Positions 51,324 through 60,512 of a DNA stretch of 64,000 bases are shown one piece after another. The notes beneath the pieces are model-generated. The model searched no databases and was not told the DNA's origin. It saw only the letters and a program-made list of their open reading frames with translations. Numbering within the stretch: position 1 is the stretch's first letter; each line of letters opens with the position of its first letter. The DNA comes from an uncultured Williamsia sp. (GTDB taxonomy: Bacteria > Actinomycetota > Actinomycetes > Mycobacteriales > Mycobacteriaceae): the NCBI RefSeq assembly GCF_947494875.1, contig NZ_CANLWM010000001.1, positions 186,001-250,000 of the forward strand, in the 5' to 3' direction. The position numbers and the translations under genes are program-made.

Positions 51324-52384
51324 GCACGGCGACGACCGACGACCTGCACGTCGTCGGCAAGCTCTCGACGCTCGACCGATTCCTACCGGTGTGGATAGGG
51401 GTCGCGATGGCGGTGGGGCTGGGGCTCGGCGCGGCGACCCCGGGACTCGACTCGGGACTGTCCGCGATCTCCGTCGACGGCGTCTCCCTACCGATCGCGA
51501 TCGGGTTGCTCGTGATGATGTACCCGGTGCTCGCGAAGGTCCGCTACGACCGCCTCGACTCCGTCACCGGCGACCGTCGCATGCTCGCCGCGTCGCTGTT
51601 CCTCAACTGGATCGTCGGGCCCGCGCTGATGTTCGCCCTGGCCTGGCTGCTTCTCCCGGACCTGCCCGAGTACCGCACGGGTCTCATCATCGTCGGTCTG
51701 GCGCGATGCATCGCGATGGTGATCATCTGGAACGACCTGGCCTGCGGCAATCGGGAGGCCGCGGCCGTGCTGGTCGCCATCAACTCGGTCTTCCAGGTGA
51801 TCATGTTCGCCGTGCTCGGCTGGTTCTACCTGTCGGTGCTGCCCGGCTGGCTCGGTCTGGAGCAGACCACCATCTCCACCTCACCGTGGCAGATCGCCGA
51901 ATCGGTGCTCGTCTTCCTCGGGGTCCCCCTGGTGGCGGGATTCCTGTCCCGACGGCTGGGCGAGCGTGCCCGCGGTCGCGACTGGTACGAACAGCGTTTC
52001 CTGCCGCGCATCGGCCCGTGGGCGCTCTACGGCCTGCTGTTCACCATCGTGATCCTCTTTGCGCTGCAGGGTGATCAGATCACTTCGAGACCCCTCGACG
52101 TCGTACGGATCGCCGTACCGCTACTGGTCTACTTCGCGATCATGTGGGGCGGCGGGTACCTGACGGGCGCACTCCTGCGCCTGGGATACGCGAGGACGAC
52201 CACGCTGGCGTTCACTGCCGCGGGCAACAACTTCGAGCTCGCCATCGCGGTCGCCATCGCCACCTACGGCGCGACGTCGGGGCAGGCGCTCGCGGGAGTC
52301 GTCGGACCCCTCATCGAGGTGCCCGTGCTCGTCGCCCTGGTCTACGTCTCGTTGGCGCTGCGCCGACGATTTCCCGCGCGATGA
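51320..52384 (+). CDS. acr3: arsenite exporter Acr3
   Basis: 354 residues from the GTG at 51320 (overlap with arsR stop). Ten membrane helices. The ACR3 hallmark LARCIAMVIIWNDLACGN has the essential Cys130, and FTAAGNNFELAIAVAIATYG is the conserved late motif with its Glu. It exports As(OH)3 or its anion using the proton gradient. The stop overlaps the arsC start (ATGA), so transport and reduction are made together. Confidence 0.95.
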   Translation: MSTATTDDLHVVGKLSTLDRFLPVWIGVAMAVGLGLGAATPGLDSGLSAISVDGVSLPIAIGLLVMMYPVLAKVRYDRLDSVTGDRRMLAASLFLNWIVGPALMFALAWLLLPDLPEYRTGLIIVGLARCIAMVIIWNDLACGNREAAAVLVAINSVFQVIMFAVLGWFYLSVLPGWLGLEQTTISTSPWQIAESVLVFLGVPLVAGFLSRRLGERARGRDWYEQRFLPRIGPWALYGLLFTIVILFALQGDQITSRPLDVVRIAVPLLVYFAIMWGGGYLTGALLRLGYARTTTLAFTAAGNNFELAIAVAIATYGATSGQALAGVVGPLIEVPVLVALVYVSLALRRRFPAR

Positions 52385-52797
52385 CAGCACCACGACCGTC
52401 GGTGCTGTTCGTGTGCGTGAGCAACCGCGGGAAATCGGTGATGGCGGAGAGCCTCGCTCGCCTGGACGCCGACGGGCTGCGGGTGTCCTCGGCAGGGACC
52501 GAGGCGAAGGTCGGCGCGTCACCGAATGCCGAATCCGTCGCGGCCCTCGCCGAGGTCGGTGCCGACGCATCGGGACACGCACCACGTCAACTCACCGACG
52601 CGATGATGCGAGGCGCGGATCTTGTTGTGGTGCTGGGGACATCGGCTCGGGTGGCCGCACCGGGCGAGGTGACTGTCGAGATCTGGGACACCGACGAGCC
52701 CTCGCGTCGCGGCGTCGACGGACTCGACCGCATGCGCCTGATCCGTGACGACATCCGCGCCCGCGTCGTCGACCTGGCCGACCGCCTCGCCCGCTGA
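52381..52797 (+). CDS. arsC: arsenate reductase, low-molecular-weight phosphatase type
   Basis: 138 residues from the ATG at 52381. The P-loop CVSNRGKS (Cys12 to Ser19) and a late Asp-containing IWDTDEPS segment define the LMW-phosphatase fold. The CxxNxGKS form is that of actinobacterial ArsC1/2, which reduce arsenate with mycothiol and mycoredoxin rather than an internal Cys cascade; no further Cys is found in the protein, in line with this. Last gene of arsR-acr3-arsC. Confidence 0.87.
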   Translation: MTAPRPSVLFVCVSNRGKSVMAESLARLDADGLRVSSAGTEAKVGASPNAESVAALAEVGADASGHAPRQLTDAMMRGADLVVVLGTSARVAAPGEVTVEIWDTDEPSRRGVDGLDRMRLIRDDIRARVVDLADRLAR

Positions 52798-52826
52798 CCA
52801 CAACGTCGCTTTCAACAGTGCGTCTG

Positions 52827-52832
52827 TACGAT
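52827..52832 (+). promoter_or_regulatory. -10 box of leaderless promoter (lipoprotein gene)
   Basis: TACGAT, six bases before the ATG at 52839. Confidence 0.5.
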
Positions 52833-52838
52833 TCGAGC

Positions 52839-53567
52839 ATGTCTCGGACAGCCCTCGCCGCGATGGTGGCGATCGCCGCAGTGACAGTGGCCGCCGTGCT
52901 CGGTGGTTGCTCAATCCGACCTGTCGACCCTCGGCAGCTCGGTGCCGCGCCCGTCACACCGACGAGTCCGACCTCGGGAGCCCGCTATTTCACCGCACCG
53001 CCGACCGGTGTGGCCAAAGATCCGTCTGCCCGTTGCATCGACGCAGGACTACCGAACATCACCCTCGACGATTACCTCGCCGACTGGCGAGTCATCTTCG
53101 CCGATCAGCGCCGCGCGCATCCGGAGGGCTCGTTCCCCACCGATGAGTCGTCCGACCAGCAGCGGACCGAGCAGTGGATGCACGCGCCTGAGGTCGCTGC
53201 GAAGGTCGCCCCCGGTGCCGACGCTCGGTTCGCCGCAGACGTGTGCGGACTGTCGACGAACGACGGGGCGCTGTACTCCGGCCCCGAACTCCGCCAGGTC
53301 CGGGCGCACGTCGCCTCGGCAGGCAGGGACACCTGCATCCGGGTCGCCGACGAGGGCACGAAGGCGGTGTGGGACAGCATCCGCGGACTGAACCCGAAGG
53401 ACTCGGACCGCGCTGCCGCCGAATACCAGGTCTATTCCGCGATCAGGAACATCTGCCCACAGCTCGCCGACTTCACCGTGCCGCCGAACCAGATCAAGAG
53501 GTGCTCTGACGTTCGACCCGATCCCTCGGCGCGAAAGGGCGAACTCTCCATCTGTCTGGGCGGATGA
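52839..53567 (+). CDS. lipoprotein of unknown function
   Basis: 242 residues from the ATG at 52839. Signal peptide TALAAMVAIAAVTVAAVLGGC with lipobox LGGC, so it is lipid-anchored outside the membrane. The mature part has several Cys (ARCIDAG, DVCGLS, DTCIRV, NICPQ, KRCSD, SICLG), likely in disulfides, and helical DDYLADWRVIFADQRRAHPEG. I do not recognise a domain. It follows arsC by 41 bases but has its own leaderless promoter. A gap of 84 bases to the convergent ABC gene holds nothing evident. Confidence 0.75.
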   Translation: MSRTALAAMVAIAAVTVAAVLGGCSIRPVDPRQLGAAPVTPTSPTSGARYFTAPPTGVAKDPSARCIDAGLPNITLDDYLADWRVIFADQRRAHPEGSFPTDESSDQQRTEQWMHAPEVAAKVAPGADARFAADVCGLSTNDGALYSGPELRQVRAHVASAGRDTCIRVADEGTKAVWDSIRGLNPKDSDRAAAEYQVYSAIRNICPQLADFTVPPNQIKRCSDVRPDPSARKGELSICLGG

Positions 53568-53651
53568 CGCCGTCGGGCTCGTGGCCACCACCCGGTCGCA
53601 CGCCCTTGGGTACCGACCAGGTCACCCACGCAGGGAGTACGCAGACGCAGC

Positions 53652-54704
53652 TCAGGTACTGACCGGCACCAGCCAGATTGCATCCGGCGGAATGACCAGT
53701 CCCACCGACGATCCGATCCCGATGATTTTCCCAGGCGGGAGGTCAGCCACGACACGCGCGTCCCCGACCGCGACGGTGACGCGCGTACGGACGCCGGCCG
53801 CAGAGACGGCGACCACCGTGCCGACCGTCGTGGATTCCTCCGGCGAGCACACACCGACCGCCTCGTGGCGCAGCGCCAGCGTCGCCGGTCCGGCGGGCAC
53901 CGGGCAGTCGTCGGGCACCGCCACATCACCGAGATCGCTGTGGTGGGAACCGTTGTCGACACGACCCGGGATCTCGACGAGTCCTCCGAGGTGCCGGTGC
54001 ACCGCCAGGGTCGTCGGACGGTGAAACGCCTCGGCGACAGCCGACTCGTGCTGCACCTCTCCGTCGATGAGGACGGCGAGACGGTCGGCGGTCTGGGTGG
54101 CCTCGTCCAGATCGTGTGTGACGAGGACGATCGTCGGGTTCACCTCGGCGCGGATGTCGCGCAGCAGCCGATACATGTCCGCCTTGAGAGGCCCGTCGAG
54201 CGCGCTGAACGGTTCGTCGAGCAGCAAAACCGACGGCGCCGCGCAGAGCGCGCGAGCGATGGCTACCCGCTGGGCCTGCCCGCCGGAGATCTCCGTCGAC
54301 GACCGGTTGGCGAGGTCGGCCGCCGCGACCATGTCGAGGAAGCGACGCGCCTCGCGTCGGGAGTCCTTCTTCGACGAGCCTGCCGCACGCAGCGGGAACC
54401 CGACGTTGTCGAGGACGGAGAGGTGCGGGAACAGCAGCGGTCGTTGGAAGACCATTCCCACGCCGCGTGATTCGGGCGGCACACCGGTGACGTCATGGCC
54501 GTCGATCCGGACGACACCGCTGGTCGGTTCGTCGAGACCGGCGACGAGGCGCAGCGCGGTGCTCTTCCCCGATCCGGACGGGCCCACTAGTGCGAGACAG
54601 GATCCCCCGGAGACGTCGAGGGTCATTCCGCGCAACGCCGGGGCGGCGGCGCCGGGATGCCGACGGCCGAGATCGACGACCGACAGCCCCGATTGCCCAC
54701 TCAC
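53652..54704 (-). CDS. ABC transporter ATP-binding protein (YnjD-like)
   Basis: 350 residues from the GTG at 54704. Walker A GPSGSGKST (about 41-49), Q-loop VFQRP, signature ISGGQAQR, Walker B LLLDEP, H-loop VTHDLDEA, then a C-terminal TOBE-like domain of about 130 residues. The layout is that of the thiamine/iron/polyamine importer ATPases. Position after an YnjB-like binding protein and two permeases makes it the YnjD counterpart, although E. coli YnjD lacks the long TOBE tail. Its start overlaps the stop of permease 2 (GTGA). Confidence 0.88.
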   Translation of the reverse strand: MSGQSGLSVVDLGRRHPGAAAPALRGMTLDVSGGSCLALVGPSGSGKSTALRLVAGLDEPTSGVVRIDGHDVTGVPPESRGVGMVFQRPLLFPHLSVLDNVGFPLRAAGSSKKDSRREARRFLDMVAAADLANRSSTEISGGQAQRVAIARALCAAPSVLLLDEPFSALDGPLKADMYRLLRDIRAEVNPTIVLVTHDLDEATQTADRLAVLIDGEVQHESAVAEAFHRPTTLAVHRHLGGLVEIPGRVDNGSHHSDLGDVAVPDDCPVPAGPATLALRHEAVGVCSPEESTTVGTVVAVSAAGVRTRVTVAVGDARVVADLPPGKIIGIGSSVGLVIPPDAIWLVPVST

Positions 54705-55477
54705 CGGGCCACCTCACGACGTCCGCGGAACCGGGCGACGACGATCAGGAGTATCAGCGGCGGGACGATCGCGGCCAGCGACAACACCGCGACGACCGAC
54801 TCGTTGCCCGTGCCCGCCGCGAACGACCCGACGAGCATCGGGAGCGTGATCAGCCGACCGCCGCCGATGAGGAGTGTGACGACGTAGTCGCTCCACGCGA
54901 CGAGGAACGCCAGGAACGCGGCGCCGGAGATCGCCGGGGCCAGCAGAGGCAGTCGGATCCGCAGCGCGACAGTCCATCGCGATGCCCCGAGGGTGCGTGC
55001 CTCCTCCTCGTAGGCGACGTCGTACGCGCCGAACGCGAGCCGCATCACGGTGGTCGTGTACGGGAGGGCGGCGACGGCGAGGATCAGCACCACGGCCGCG
55101 GCGCCCGGAACCCGCACTCGCAGCACGACGACGTCGAGTCCGAGGGCCACCGCGAACGCGGGCAGCACGAGCGGTGAGAGCAGTAGCGCCTGCACGAGAC
55201 GCGGAGCGACGACTCGGCCGGACGCGAGTGCGCGGGCGGCGAGGGCGCCGACCGGCGTCGCGACCGCGGCCACCGCGACGCCGAGCGCCGTCGACAGGAG
55301 CGCTGCGTGTACCGCCCCGGAGTCGAGAGCGGTTCGGACGCCGTCGAACCCGAACTCCTGCGGGAACCTCGCGGGGAAGGGCCAGCGGTTCGCGAACGCC
55401 CAGAGGGCGAGGGGTACGAGCGGGACGAGGAACCATCCGACGAGGATTCCCCGAAACACCCGACGTCGCCCCGTCAC
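54701..55477 (-). CDS. ABC transporter permease 2 (YnjC C-terminal half-like)
   Basis: 258 residues from the GTG at 55477, overlapping the TGA of permease 1. Six membrane helices. The inner-membrane coupling motif is EEEARTLGASRWTVALRIRLPLLAPAI. E. coli YnjC is one chain with two such units; here the halves are separate genes. It pairs with permease 1 to form the channel. Confidence 0.85.
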   Translation of the reverse strand: MTGRRRVFRGILVGWFLVPLVPLALWAFANRWPFPARFPQEFGFDGVRTALDSGAVHAALLSTALGVAVAAVATPVGALAARALASGRVVAPRLVQALLLSPLVLPAFAVALGLDVVVLRVRVPGAAAVVLILAVAALPYTTTVMRLAFGAYDVAYEEEARTLGASRWTVALRIRLPLLAPAISGAAFLAFLVAWSDYVVTLLIGGGRLITLPMLVGSFAAGTGNESVVAVLSLAAIVPPLILLIVVARFRGRREVAR

Positions 55478-56328
55478 CGCCACACCGCCAGTCGTCGCAG
55501 CGACGCGAGCGCGACGCCGATCGCGAGCAGCGACAGTGCGGACGTCACCACCGCGACCGCGGCCGCCTCCGGTCGCGCCGTCAGGTCGATCGATCGGAAG
55601 AGCCGCACCGCCATGACCGCCATCGGTTCCGGGTACGGCCGACCGAGAAGCAACGCCACCTCGTAGGACCCCAGGGCGTAGGTGAAGGTGATCGCCGATG
55701 CGGCGACCACCGACGGCGCGATCAGCGGGAGGGTGACCCAGCGGAACCGTGCTGTCCGACCGGCGCCGAGGAGCGCGGCGGTCTCGTCGTAGCGCGTCAC
55801 GCGCGAGGCAAGCGTCCCACCGACGACGAGAGCGATGAACGCCGACTCCTTCCAGGTGTACTCGGCGATCACCGCGACCCACCAGCGACCACCGACCAGG
55901 CCGAGGGACTGGGCACCGTCGATCCCGAACAGCCGGGCGAGCAGCCCGGAGTCGGCGAGGAGCAGTCCGATGGTCGCCGCCCCGACGAGGTGCGGGACCG
56001 GCACGGTGATGGTCCCGGCGCCGAGCACCGAACGGCTTCCCGCGGCCACCGCCAGCGCCGCCGCGACACCGACGATCGCTGCGAGCACGGTGGACACCGC
56101 AGCTATCGCGACCGAGACCTGGATCGACGAGAACAGATCGGGCCACGCGGAGGTGTACCCGTCCACGCTGAGTGCCGGGGTGCCCACGAGGGGCATCAGC
56201 CCGAGGCTCTGGAGCACCGCGGTCACGAGGGCGACACCGACCACCAGGAGCACCAGCAGGACTGCGGGCACGACCAGGAGCGTGGACCGCCAGGAGCGCC
56301 CGGTGGACGCCGACGAGCGAACTGCCAC
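55474..56328 (-). CDS. ABC transporter permease 1 (YnjC N-terminal half-like)
   Basis: 284 residues from the GTG at 56328, one base after the stop of the binding-protein gene. Six membrane helices. Coupling motif DETAALLGAGRTARFRWVTLPLIAPSVVAA. TM segment LLVVPAVLLVLLVVGVALVTAVL is near the start. Forms the membrane channel with permease 2. Confidence 0.85.
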   Translation of the reverse strand: MAVRSSASTGRSWRSTLLVVPAVLLVLLVVGVALVTAVLQSLGLMPLVGTPALSVDGYTSAWPDLFSSIQVSVAIAAVSTVLAAIVGVAAALAVAAGSRSVLGAGTITVPVPHLVGAATIGLLLADSGLLARLFGIDGAQSLGLVGGRWWVAVIAEYTWKESAFIALVVGGTLASRVTRYDETAALLGAGRTARFRWVTLPLIAPSVVAASAITFTYALGSYEVALLLGRPYPEPMAVMAVRLFRSIDLTARPEAAAVAVVTSALSLLAIGVALASLRRLAVWR

Positions 56329-56329
56329 G

Positions 56330-57568
56330 TCAGCGGCCGGCGAGCACGGCCCGGCGCCACCCGTCGTCGAGCGGCGTCACCCACGCCGACGACAACTCCG
56401 CGTGCGCGTCGCGGGACAGGACCTCGTAGGGCGGGACCACCGGCGACGACGGCAGCATCGCGAACGCCGAGCGGTCCGCGGTGTCGAGTCGGGCCAGATC
56501 GAGGACGGTGAACTGCCCCCATGTCGTCGGACGGGCCTTGGCCAGCTGCTGTTGTGGGGACAACGCCAGGTTCGCGACGACCTGCGCACCCGCCGAGTGC
56601 CCGGACGTCGACGGGATGGCGAGGAAGCTCGCGTTCCCGACCGTGCCGTCGGAGAGGGTGAGTACCTTCGTCTGCGGCGGGAACGTGCCCTTGGCGACGA
56701 GCTCCGTGAGCGTGGCCGGGCCGTAGGTCATCGTCATGTCGACCTGTCGCCCGGCGTACAGGTCGTCGAGAGCCGCCGAGGTCTGCGGGTAGGTGGTGCC
56801 CCCGCGCCAGAGGGACGGCGCGACCTGCCGCAGTCGGTCGAACAGGGTCGGGGTCAGCCGGTCGTAGGCGTCGCGCGAATAGTCCAGCGGGACACGACCG
56901 CTGCCCCCGGAGAGCGCGACGAGCGCCTCCCGCACGAACACCGATCCGGTGAAGTCGGGCGGTGCCGGGTAGGTGAACCGACCGGGGTGGCGCTGCGCCC
57001 AGTCGAGCACCCCGGCGAGCGTTGTCGGCGGATCGGACACCGCCGCGGCGTTGTAGACCAGGGTGAACTGCGCCTTGTTCCAGGGGGATTCACACCCGTC
57101 GACGGGGACGCCGAAGTCCTTCTGCAGGAGGGGGTCGTCGGGGTCGGTGTACTTCATGTTCGGCAGGCGGGACGTCCACCCGCACAGCCAGCCGCCTGCC
57201 TGCTTCGCGGTGCCGTAGTTGTCACCGTTCACCCACACCAGGTCGACGGAACCGTTCGTCGTCCCCGACTGCCGCTCGGCCAGGATGCGGCTGATCGCGT
57301 CCTTCGTGTCGGCGACCGGGACCCTCCGCAGAGTCACACCCTCCTTCGCGGCGGCCGGTGCCAGCACGGTGTCGACATAGGCGTTGCCCTGCTGGTCTCC
57401 GCCGTACATCCACAGCGACACCGTCTGCCCGCGCGCCTCCGACTGCACCTGTGACCAGGGCTCGTCGGCCGCCTGCCGACCGGTCGACCCGGGCGCAGCA
57501 CACGCGGCGGAGACCAGTGCGACGACGACAAGTGCGAGCATGGAGCGGGGTCGAGTCACTCGCGTCAT
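56330..57568 (-). CDS. ABC substrate-binding lipoprotein (YnjB family)
   Basis: 412 residues from the ATG at 57568, ribosome site GAAGGGG. Signal peptide and lipobox VSAAC. The mature protein follows E. coli YnjB: WMYGGDQQGNAYVDTVLAP, VPVADTKDAISRILAERQSG, GSVDLVWVNGDNYGTAKQAGGWLCGW, ESPWNKAQFTLVYN. The ligand of YnjB is not established; thiamine-like or other small compounds have been suggested by family. First gene of a four-gene operon with one-base or overlapping joints. No TPP or other riboswitch was seen in the 99 bases between it and the divergent TVP38 gene. Confidence 0.87.
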   Translation of the reverse strand: MTRVTRPRSMLALVVVALVSAACAAPGSTGRQAADEPWSQVQSEARGQTVSLWMYGGDQQGNAYVDTVLAPAAAKEGVTLRRVPVADTKDAISRILAERQSGTTNGSVDLVWVNGDNYGTAKQAGGWLCGWTSRLPNMKYTDPDDPLLQKDFGVPVDGCESPWNKAQFTLVYNAAAVSDPPTTLAGVLDWAQRHPGRFTYPAPPDFTGSVFVREALVALSGGSGRVPLDYSRDAYDRLTPTLFDRLRQVAPSLWRGGTTYPQTSAALDDLYAGRQVDMTMTYGPATLTELVAKGTFPPQTKVLTLSDGTVGNASFLAIPSTSGHSAGAQVVANLALSPQQQLAKARPTTWGQFTVLDLARLDTADRSAFAMLPSSPVVPPYEVLSRDAHAELSSAWVTPLDDGWRRAVLAGR

Positions 57569-57667
57569 CACGGATGTCCCCTTCGTTCGGTGTGTACCCA
57601 CCCGCCGAACACGCCGGGGAGGTCGGCCTTCCCTGCCCGATCGTCCACGAGAACCCGAGGAGATGCG

Positions 57668-58387
57668 ATGGAGACCCACCGCGACGCCGTCGACGACGGC
57701 GTCGAGGGCGACGGTCGGTCCGCCGACGCGGGCACCCCGTCTCGCCGGCGGTGGCTCAAGCCCGCCCTGTTCGGGATCCTCGTCGTCGCCGCCGTGGTGG
57801 TCGCGTTGACCGTCGACATCCCCGACGCGGCGTCGGTCCGCGACCGCGTCGACGCCGCCGGCGTGTGGGGGATCCTGCTGTTCGTCCTGGTCTACGCGGC
57901 GCTCGCCCTCACCCCGTTCCCGGCCAGTGCGCTCACGATCGCGGCGGGCCTGCTGTTCGGGTTCGTACCCGGGGTGCTCGTGGTGATCGTGTCCGCGACG
58001 CTCGGCGCCTGGATCGGTTTCGGGATCGCGCGGTGGCTCGGACGCGAGGCGGTGTCCCGACGGATCACGGGTCGCGCGGCCGGTCTCGACCGGATGCTGA
58101 CCGACCGGGGCCTCCCGGCGGTGATGGTCGTGCGGCTGATCCCGCTGCCGTTCGCCGTCGTGAACTACGCGGCCGGCCTGACGGGGGTCCGTCAGTCGCA
58201 CTACGTGGTCGGCACGGCCGTCGGCATCATCCCGGCGACCGCCGGATACACCGCCCTGGGTGCCTATGGGACGTCGCCGCTGTCGTGGCCGTTCCTGCTC
58301 GCGGTCGCCGCGGTGGTGGTCGTGACCGTCGTCTCGACCCTGGTGGCGCGCCGGATGCAGCGCTCCCACGCCGAGGTCGTCGACTGA
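57668..58387 (+). CDS. TVP38/TMEM64 (VTT-domain) membrane protein
   Basis: 239 residues from the ATG at 57668, ribosome site GAGGAGA. A polar head precedes about six membrane helices. The VTT core has ALTPFPASALTIAAGLLFGFVPGVLVV, GFGIARWLGREAV, RLIPLPFAVVNYAAGLTGVRQSHYVVGTAVGIIPATAGYTALG; the paired re-entrant Pro/Gly loops resemble DedA proteins and lipid scramblases. E. coli YdjX and YdjZ are of this family and lie beside ynjA-F. Its TGA overlaps the ATG of the YnjF-like gene by one base. Confidence 0.88.
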   Translation: METHRDAVDDGVEGDGRSADAGTPSRRRWLKPALFGILVVAAVVVALTVDIPDAASVRDRVDAAGVWGILLFVLVYAALALTPFPASALTIAAGLLFGFVPGVLVVIVSATLGAWIGFGIARWLGREAVSRRITGRAAGLDRMLTDRGLPAVMVVRLIPLPFAVVNYAAGLTGVRQSHYVVGTAVGIIPATAGYTALGAYGTSPLSWPFLLAVAAVVVVTVVSTLVARRMQRSHAEVVD

Positions 58388-59016
58388 TGTTCGACGCGCT
58401 GCTCCGCCCGCGCCTGGACGGCCCGCTGCGGAAGGCCGCGCGCCTCGTGGACCGCCCCGGCATCAGCCCCGATCGGCTGACGGCACTGGGACTCGTGCTC
58501 GGGCTCGGCAGCGCCGTCACCTCCGGGCTCGCCTGGTGGTGGGCCGCCCTGATCCTCTGGCTCCTGTCGCGCCTGGCCGACGGACTCGACGGTCCCCTCG
58601 CGCGGCGTCGTCGCGCCGCGAACCCGGCCGCCGCCGACGCGGGCGCCGGGGGCTTCTTCGACATCACGGCCGACTTCGTGGTCTACGGCTCGACCGTCGT
58701 GGGTGTCGCGGTGGGCGCGAGCCAGGCCTACGGCGCCCCCTGGTGGCCGTTCCTGCTGGTGCTCCTCGCCTATTACGTCAACGGGACGGCGTTCCTGGCC
58801 TTCTCGTCGATTGCCGAGAAGGCGGGGCGGACGATCGACGACGGGCGGTCGCTGTCGTTCCTGGGCGGTCTCGCCGAGGGGACCGAGACGATCGTCGTGC
58901 ACGCCGTGTGGCTGGTGTTCGCCACGGTCGCCTGGCAGATCGCGATCGTGTGGGCGGCGGTGGTCGCTGTGAGCTCGGGGCAGCGGATGGTCGCCGGTTA
59001 CCGCGCCCTGCGCTGA
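58387..59016 (+). CDS. CDP-alcohol phosphatidyltransferase (YnjF-like)
   Basis: 209 residues from the ATG at 58387. About five membrane helices. The family motif is D-x2-D-G-x2-A-R-x8-G-x3-D-x3-D. Here DGLDGPLAR is followed by 15 residues, not 8, before GFFDITAD; the extra AANPAAADAG lengthens the loop. The GGFFDITADFVVYGS stretch favours YnjF over PgsA or PssA. It would join CDP-diacylglycerol to an alcohol. Overlap with TVP38 suggests that both act on the same lipid. It converges on the flavoprotein gene, one base apart. Confidence 0.87.
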   Translation: MFDALLRPRLDGPLRKAARLVDRPGISPDRLTALGLVLGLGSAVTSGLAWWWAALILWLLSRLADGLDGPLARRRRAANPAAADAGAGGFFDITADFVVYGSTVVGVAVGASQAYGAPWWPFLLVLLAYYVNGTAFLAFSSIAEKAGRTIDDGRSLSFLGGLAEGTETIVVHAVWLVFATVAWQIAIVWAAVVAVSSGQRMVAGYRALR

Positions 59017-59017
59017 C

Positions 59018-60442
59018 TCACCGGTCCTTCCGCCGCAGCCACAGCGATCGGGCTCGCGCGACGACATGCAGCGCGCGACGGGTGACCGGCGACTGCAGCT
59101 GCTCGCGGACGTCGGCGATCGCGGCGTTCCACGCACCGTCGGAGAAGGTGGGATACGGGTGCGTCGTCGCGGCGAGGTCACGGGTGCGTGCACCGAGGCG
59201 CACCGCGAGTGCCAGTTCCCCGATGGTCTCGCCGGCGCGCGGACCGACCACGGTCGCGCCGACCACGCGGTGCCGTCGGTCGAGGATCAGCCGCGAGAAC
59301 CCGGCCGTGCGCCCCTCCGCGACGGCGCGATCGACCTCGTCGTGGCGGATCGTCTGCGCCCGCAGGCCCGGGCGGAGAGTTGTGACGCCGACCGCGGCGA
59401 CCTCGGGATCGGTGAACGTCACGCGTGGTTGGCCGGTGTCGTCGACCGATCGGGGCACGCCGAGGACGGCGTTCGACGCGGCGAGGCTGCCGTGCACGCC
59501 TGCGGTATGGGTGAACTGGGGATGCCCGGTGACGTCCCCGCAGGCCCAGATCCGCGGATTGCCCGTCCGGAGGTGCCGGTCGACGACGACATGCCCCCGC
59601 TCGTCTGTCACGACACCGGCCGCCTCGAGGCCGAGATCCCGCGTGCGCGGCGTCCGTCCCACGGCGAGCAGCACGTGATCCACCGCGATCCGACCGCCGT
59701 CGTCGAGGACGAGGTGCCCGTCGGCGACCTCCTGCGCTCGGACACCGGTCAGCACGGTGACGCCGTCGGCCGCGAGAGAGTGGGCCACCACCTCCGCGGC
59801 GTCGGGATCCTCCTGCGGCAGGATCTGGTCGCCGGCCTCGACGATGGTGACGGCCGACCCGAGACGCGCGAACGCCTGCCCGAGCTCGCACCCGATGGCG
59901 CCGCCGCCGAGCACCGCGAGGCGCGCGGGCAGCGCGGTGAGATCCCAGATCGTCTCGCTGGACGACGTCGGTACGCGATCCAGACCGGGGATGTCCGGGA
60001 CGACCGGCCCCGCGCCCGCGGCGAGGACGAGCTGTCGGAACGGCAGGGTGCGCTCCCCCACGACCACCGAGTCCGGGCCGGTGATCCGGGCCGATCCGTG
60101 CACGACCTCGACTCCCGCGGCTCGCAGCGCCTCCGGTGAGTCGATGGGGGCGATGTGCTCGATCGACGCGCGGATGTGCGCGCGCACCGCGGCGAAGTCG
60201 ACGGTGACGTCGCCGACGGACACACCGAGCCGTCCGGCATTGCGGGCATCCGCCGCCGACCGTGCCGCGGAGAGCAGGGCCTTCGACGGCACACATCCCG
60301 TCCACAGGCAGTCGCCGCCGGTGCGGTCGCGTTCGATCAGGGTGACGCGGGCGCCGAGCCGGGCCGCGGTCTTCGCGGCGACGATGCCCGCGGTGCCGCC
60401 GCCGACGACGACGAGGTCGGATGTCTTCGGCGTCTTCTCCAC
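59018..60442 (-). CDS. pyridine nucleotide-disulfide oxidoreductase (MerA/Lpd-like)
   Basis: 474 residues from the GTG at 60442. FAD motif GGGTAG at 14-19; redox-active pair GGDCLWTGCVPSK (Cys45, Cys50); NAD(P) motif LGGGAIGCELGQAF; second FAD contact TGNPRIWACGDVTG. The C-terminal HPYPTFSDG has Asp where lipoamide dehydrogenase has the Glu that pairs with its base. No N-terminal metal-binding domain or C-terminal Cys pair, so true mercuric reductase is unlikely. MerA-like flavoproteins of this sort are common beside TVP38 and ynj-type genes, but their substrate is not known. Confidence 0.87.
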   Translation of the reverse strand: MEKTPKTSDLVVVGGGTAGIVAAKTAARLGARVTLIERDRTGGDCLWTGCVPSKALLSAARSAADARNAGRLGVSVGDVTVDFAAVRAHIRASIEHIAPIDSPEALRAAGVEVVHGSARITGPDSVVVGERTLPFRQLVLAAGAGPVVPDIPGLDRVPTSSSETIWDLTALPARLAVLGGGAIGCELGQAFARLGSAVTIVEAGDQILPQEDPDAAEVVAHSLAADGVTVLTGVRAQEVADGHLVLDDGGRIAVDHVLLAVGRTPRTRDLGLEAAGVVTDERGHVVVDRHLRTGNPRIWACGDVTGHPQFTHTAGVHGSLAASNAVLGVPRSVDDTGQPRVTFTDPEVAAVGVTTLRPGLRAQTIRHDEVDRAVAEGRTAGFSRLILDRRHRVVGATVVGPRAGETIGELALAVRLGARTRDLAATTHPYPTFSDGAWNAAIADVREQLQSPVTRRALHVVARARSLWLRRKDR

Positions 60443-60512
60443 GGTGATGGAACCGTCGGAGCACCCAGAAGCGTTCCCCGGACATGGAAGCGTCGACCAC
60501 CTCGTCCGCCGG

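Noticed and set aside
57569-57667. Possible TPP riboswitch before the YnjB-like gene
   Set aside because: The CUGAGA-type core and conserved stems were looked for in the gap and not seen.
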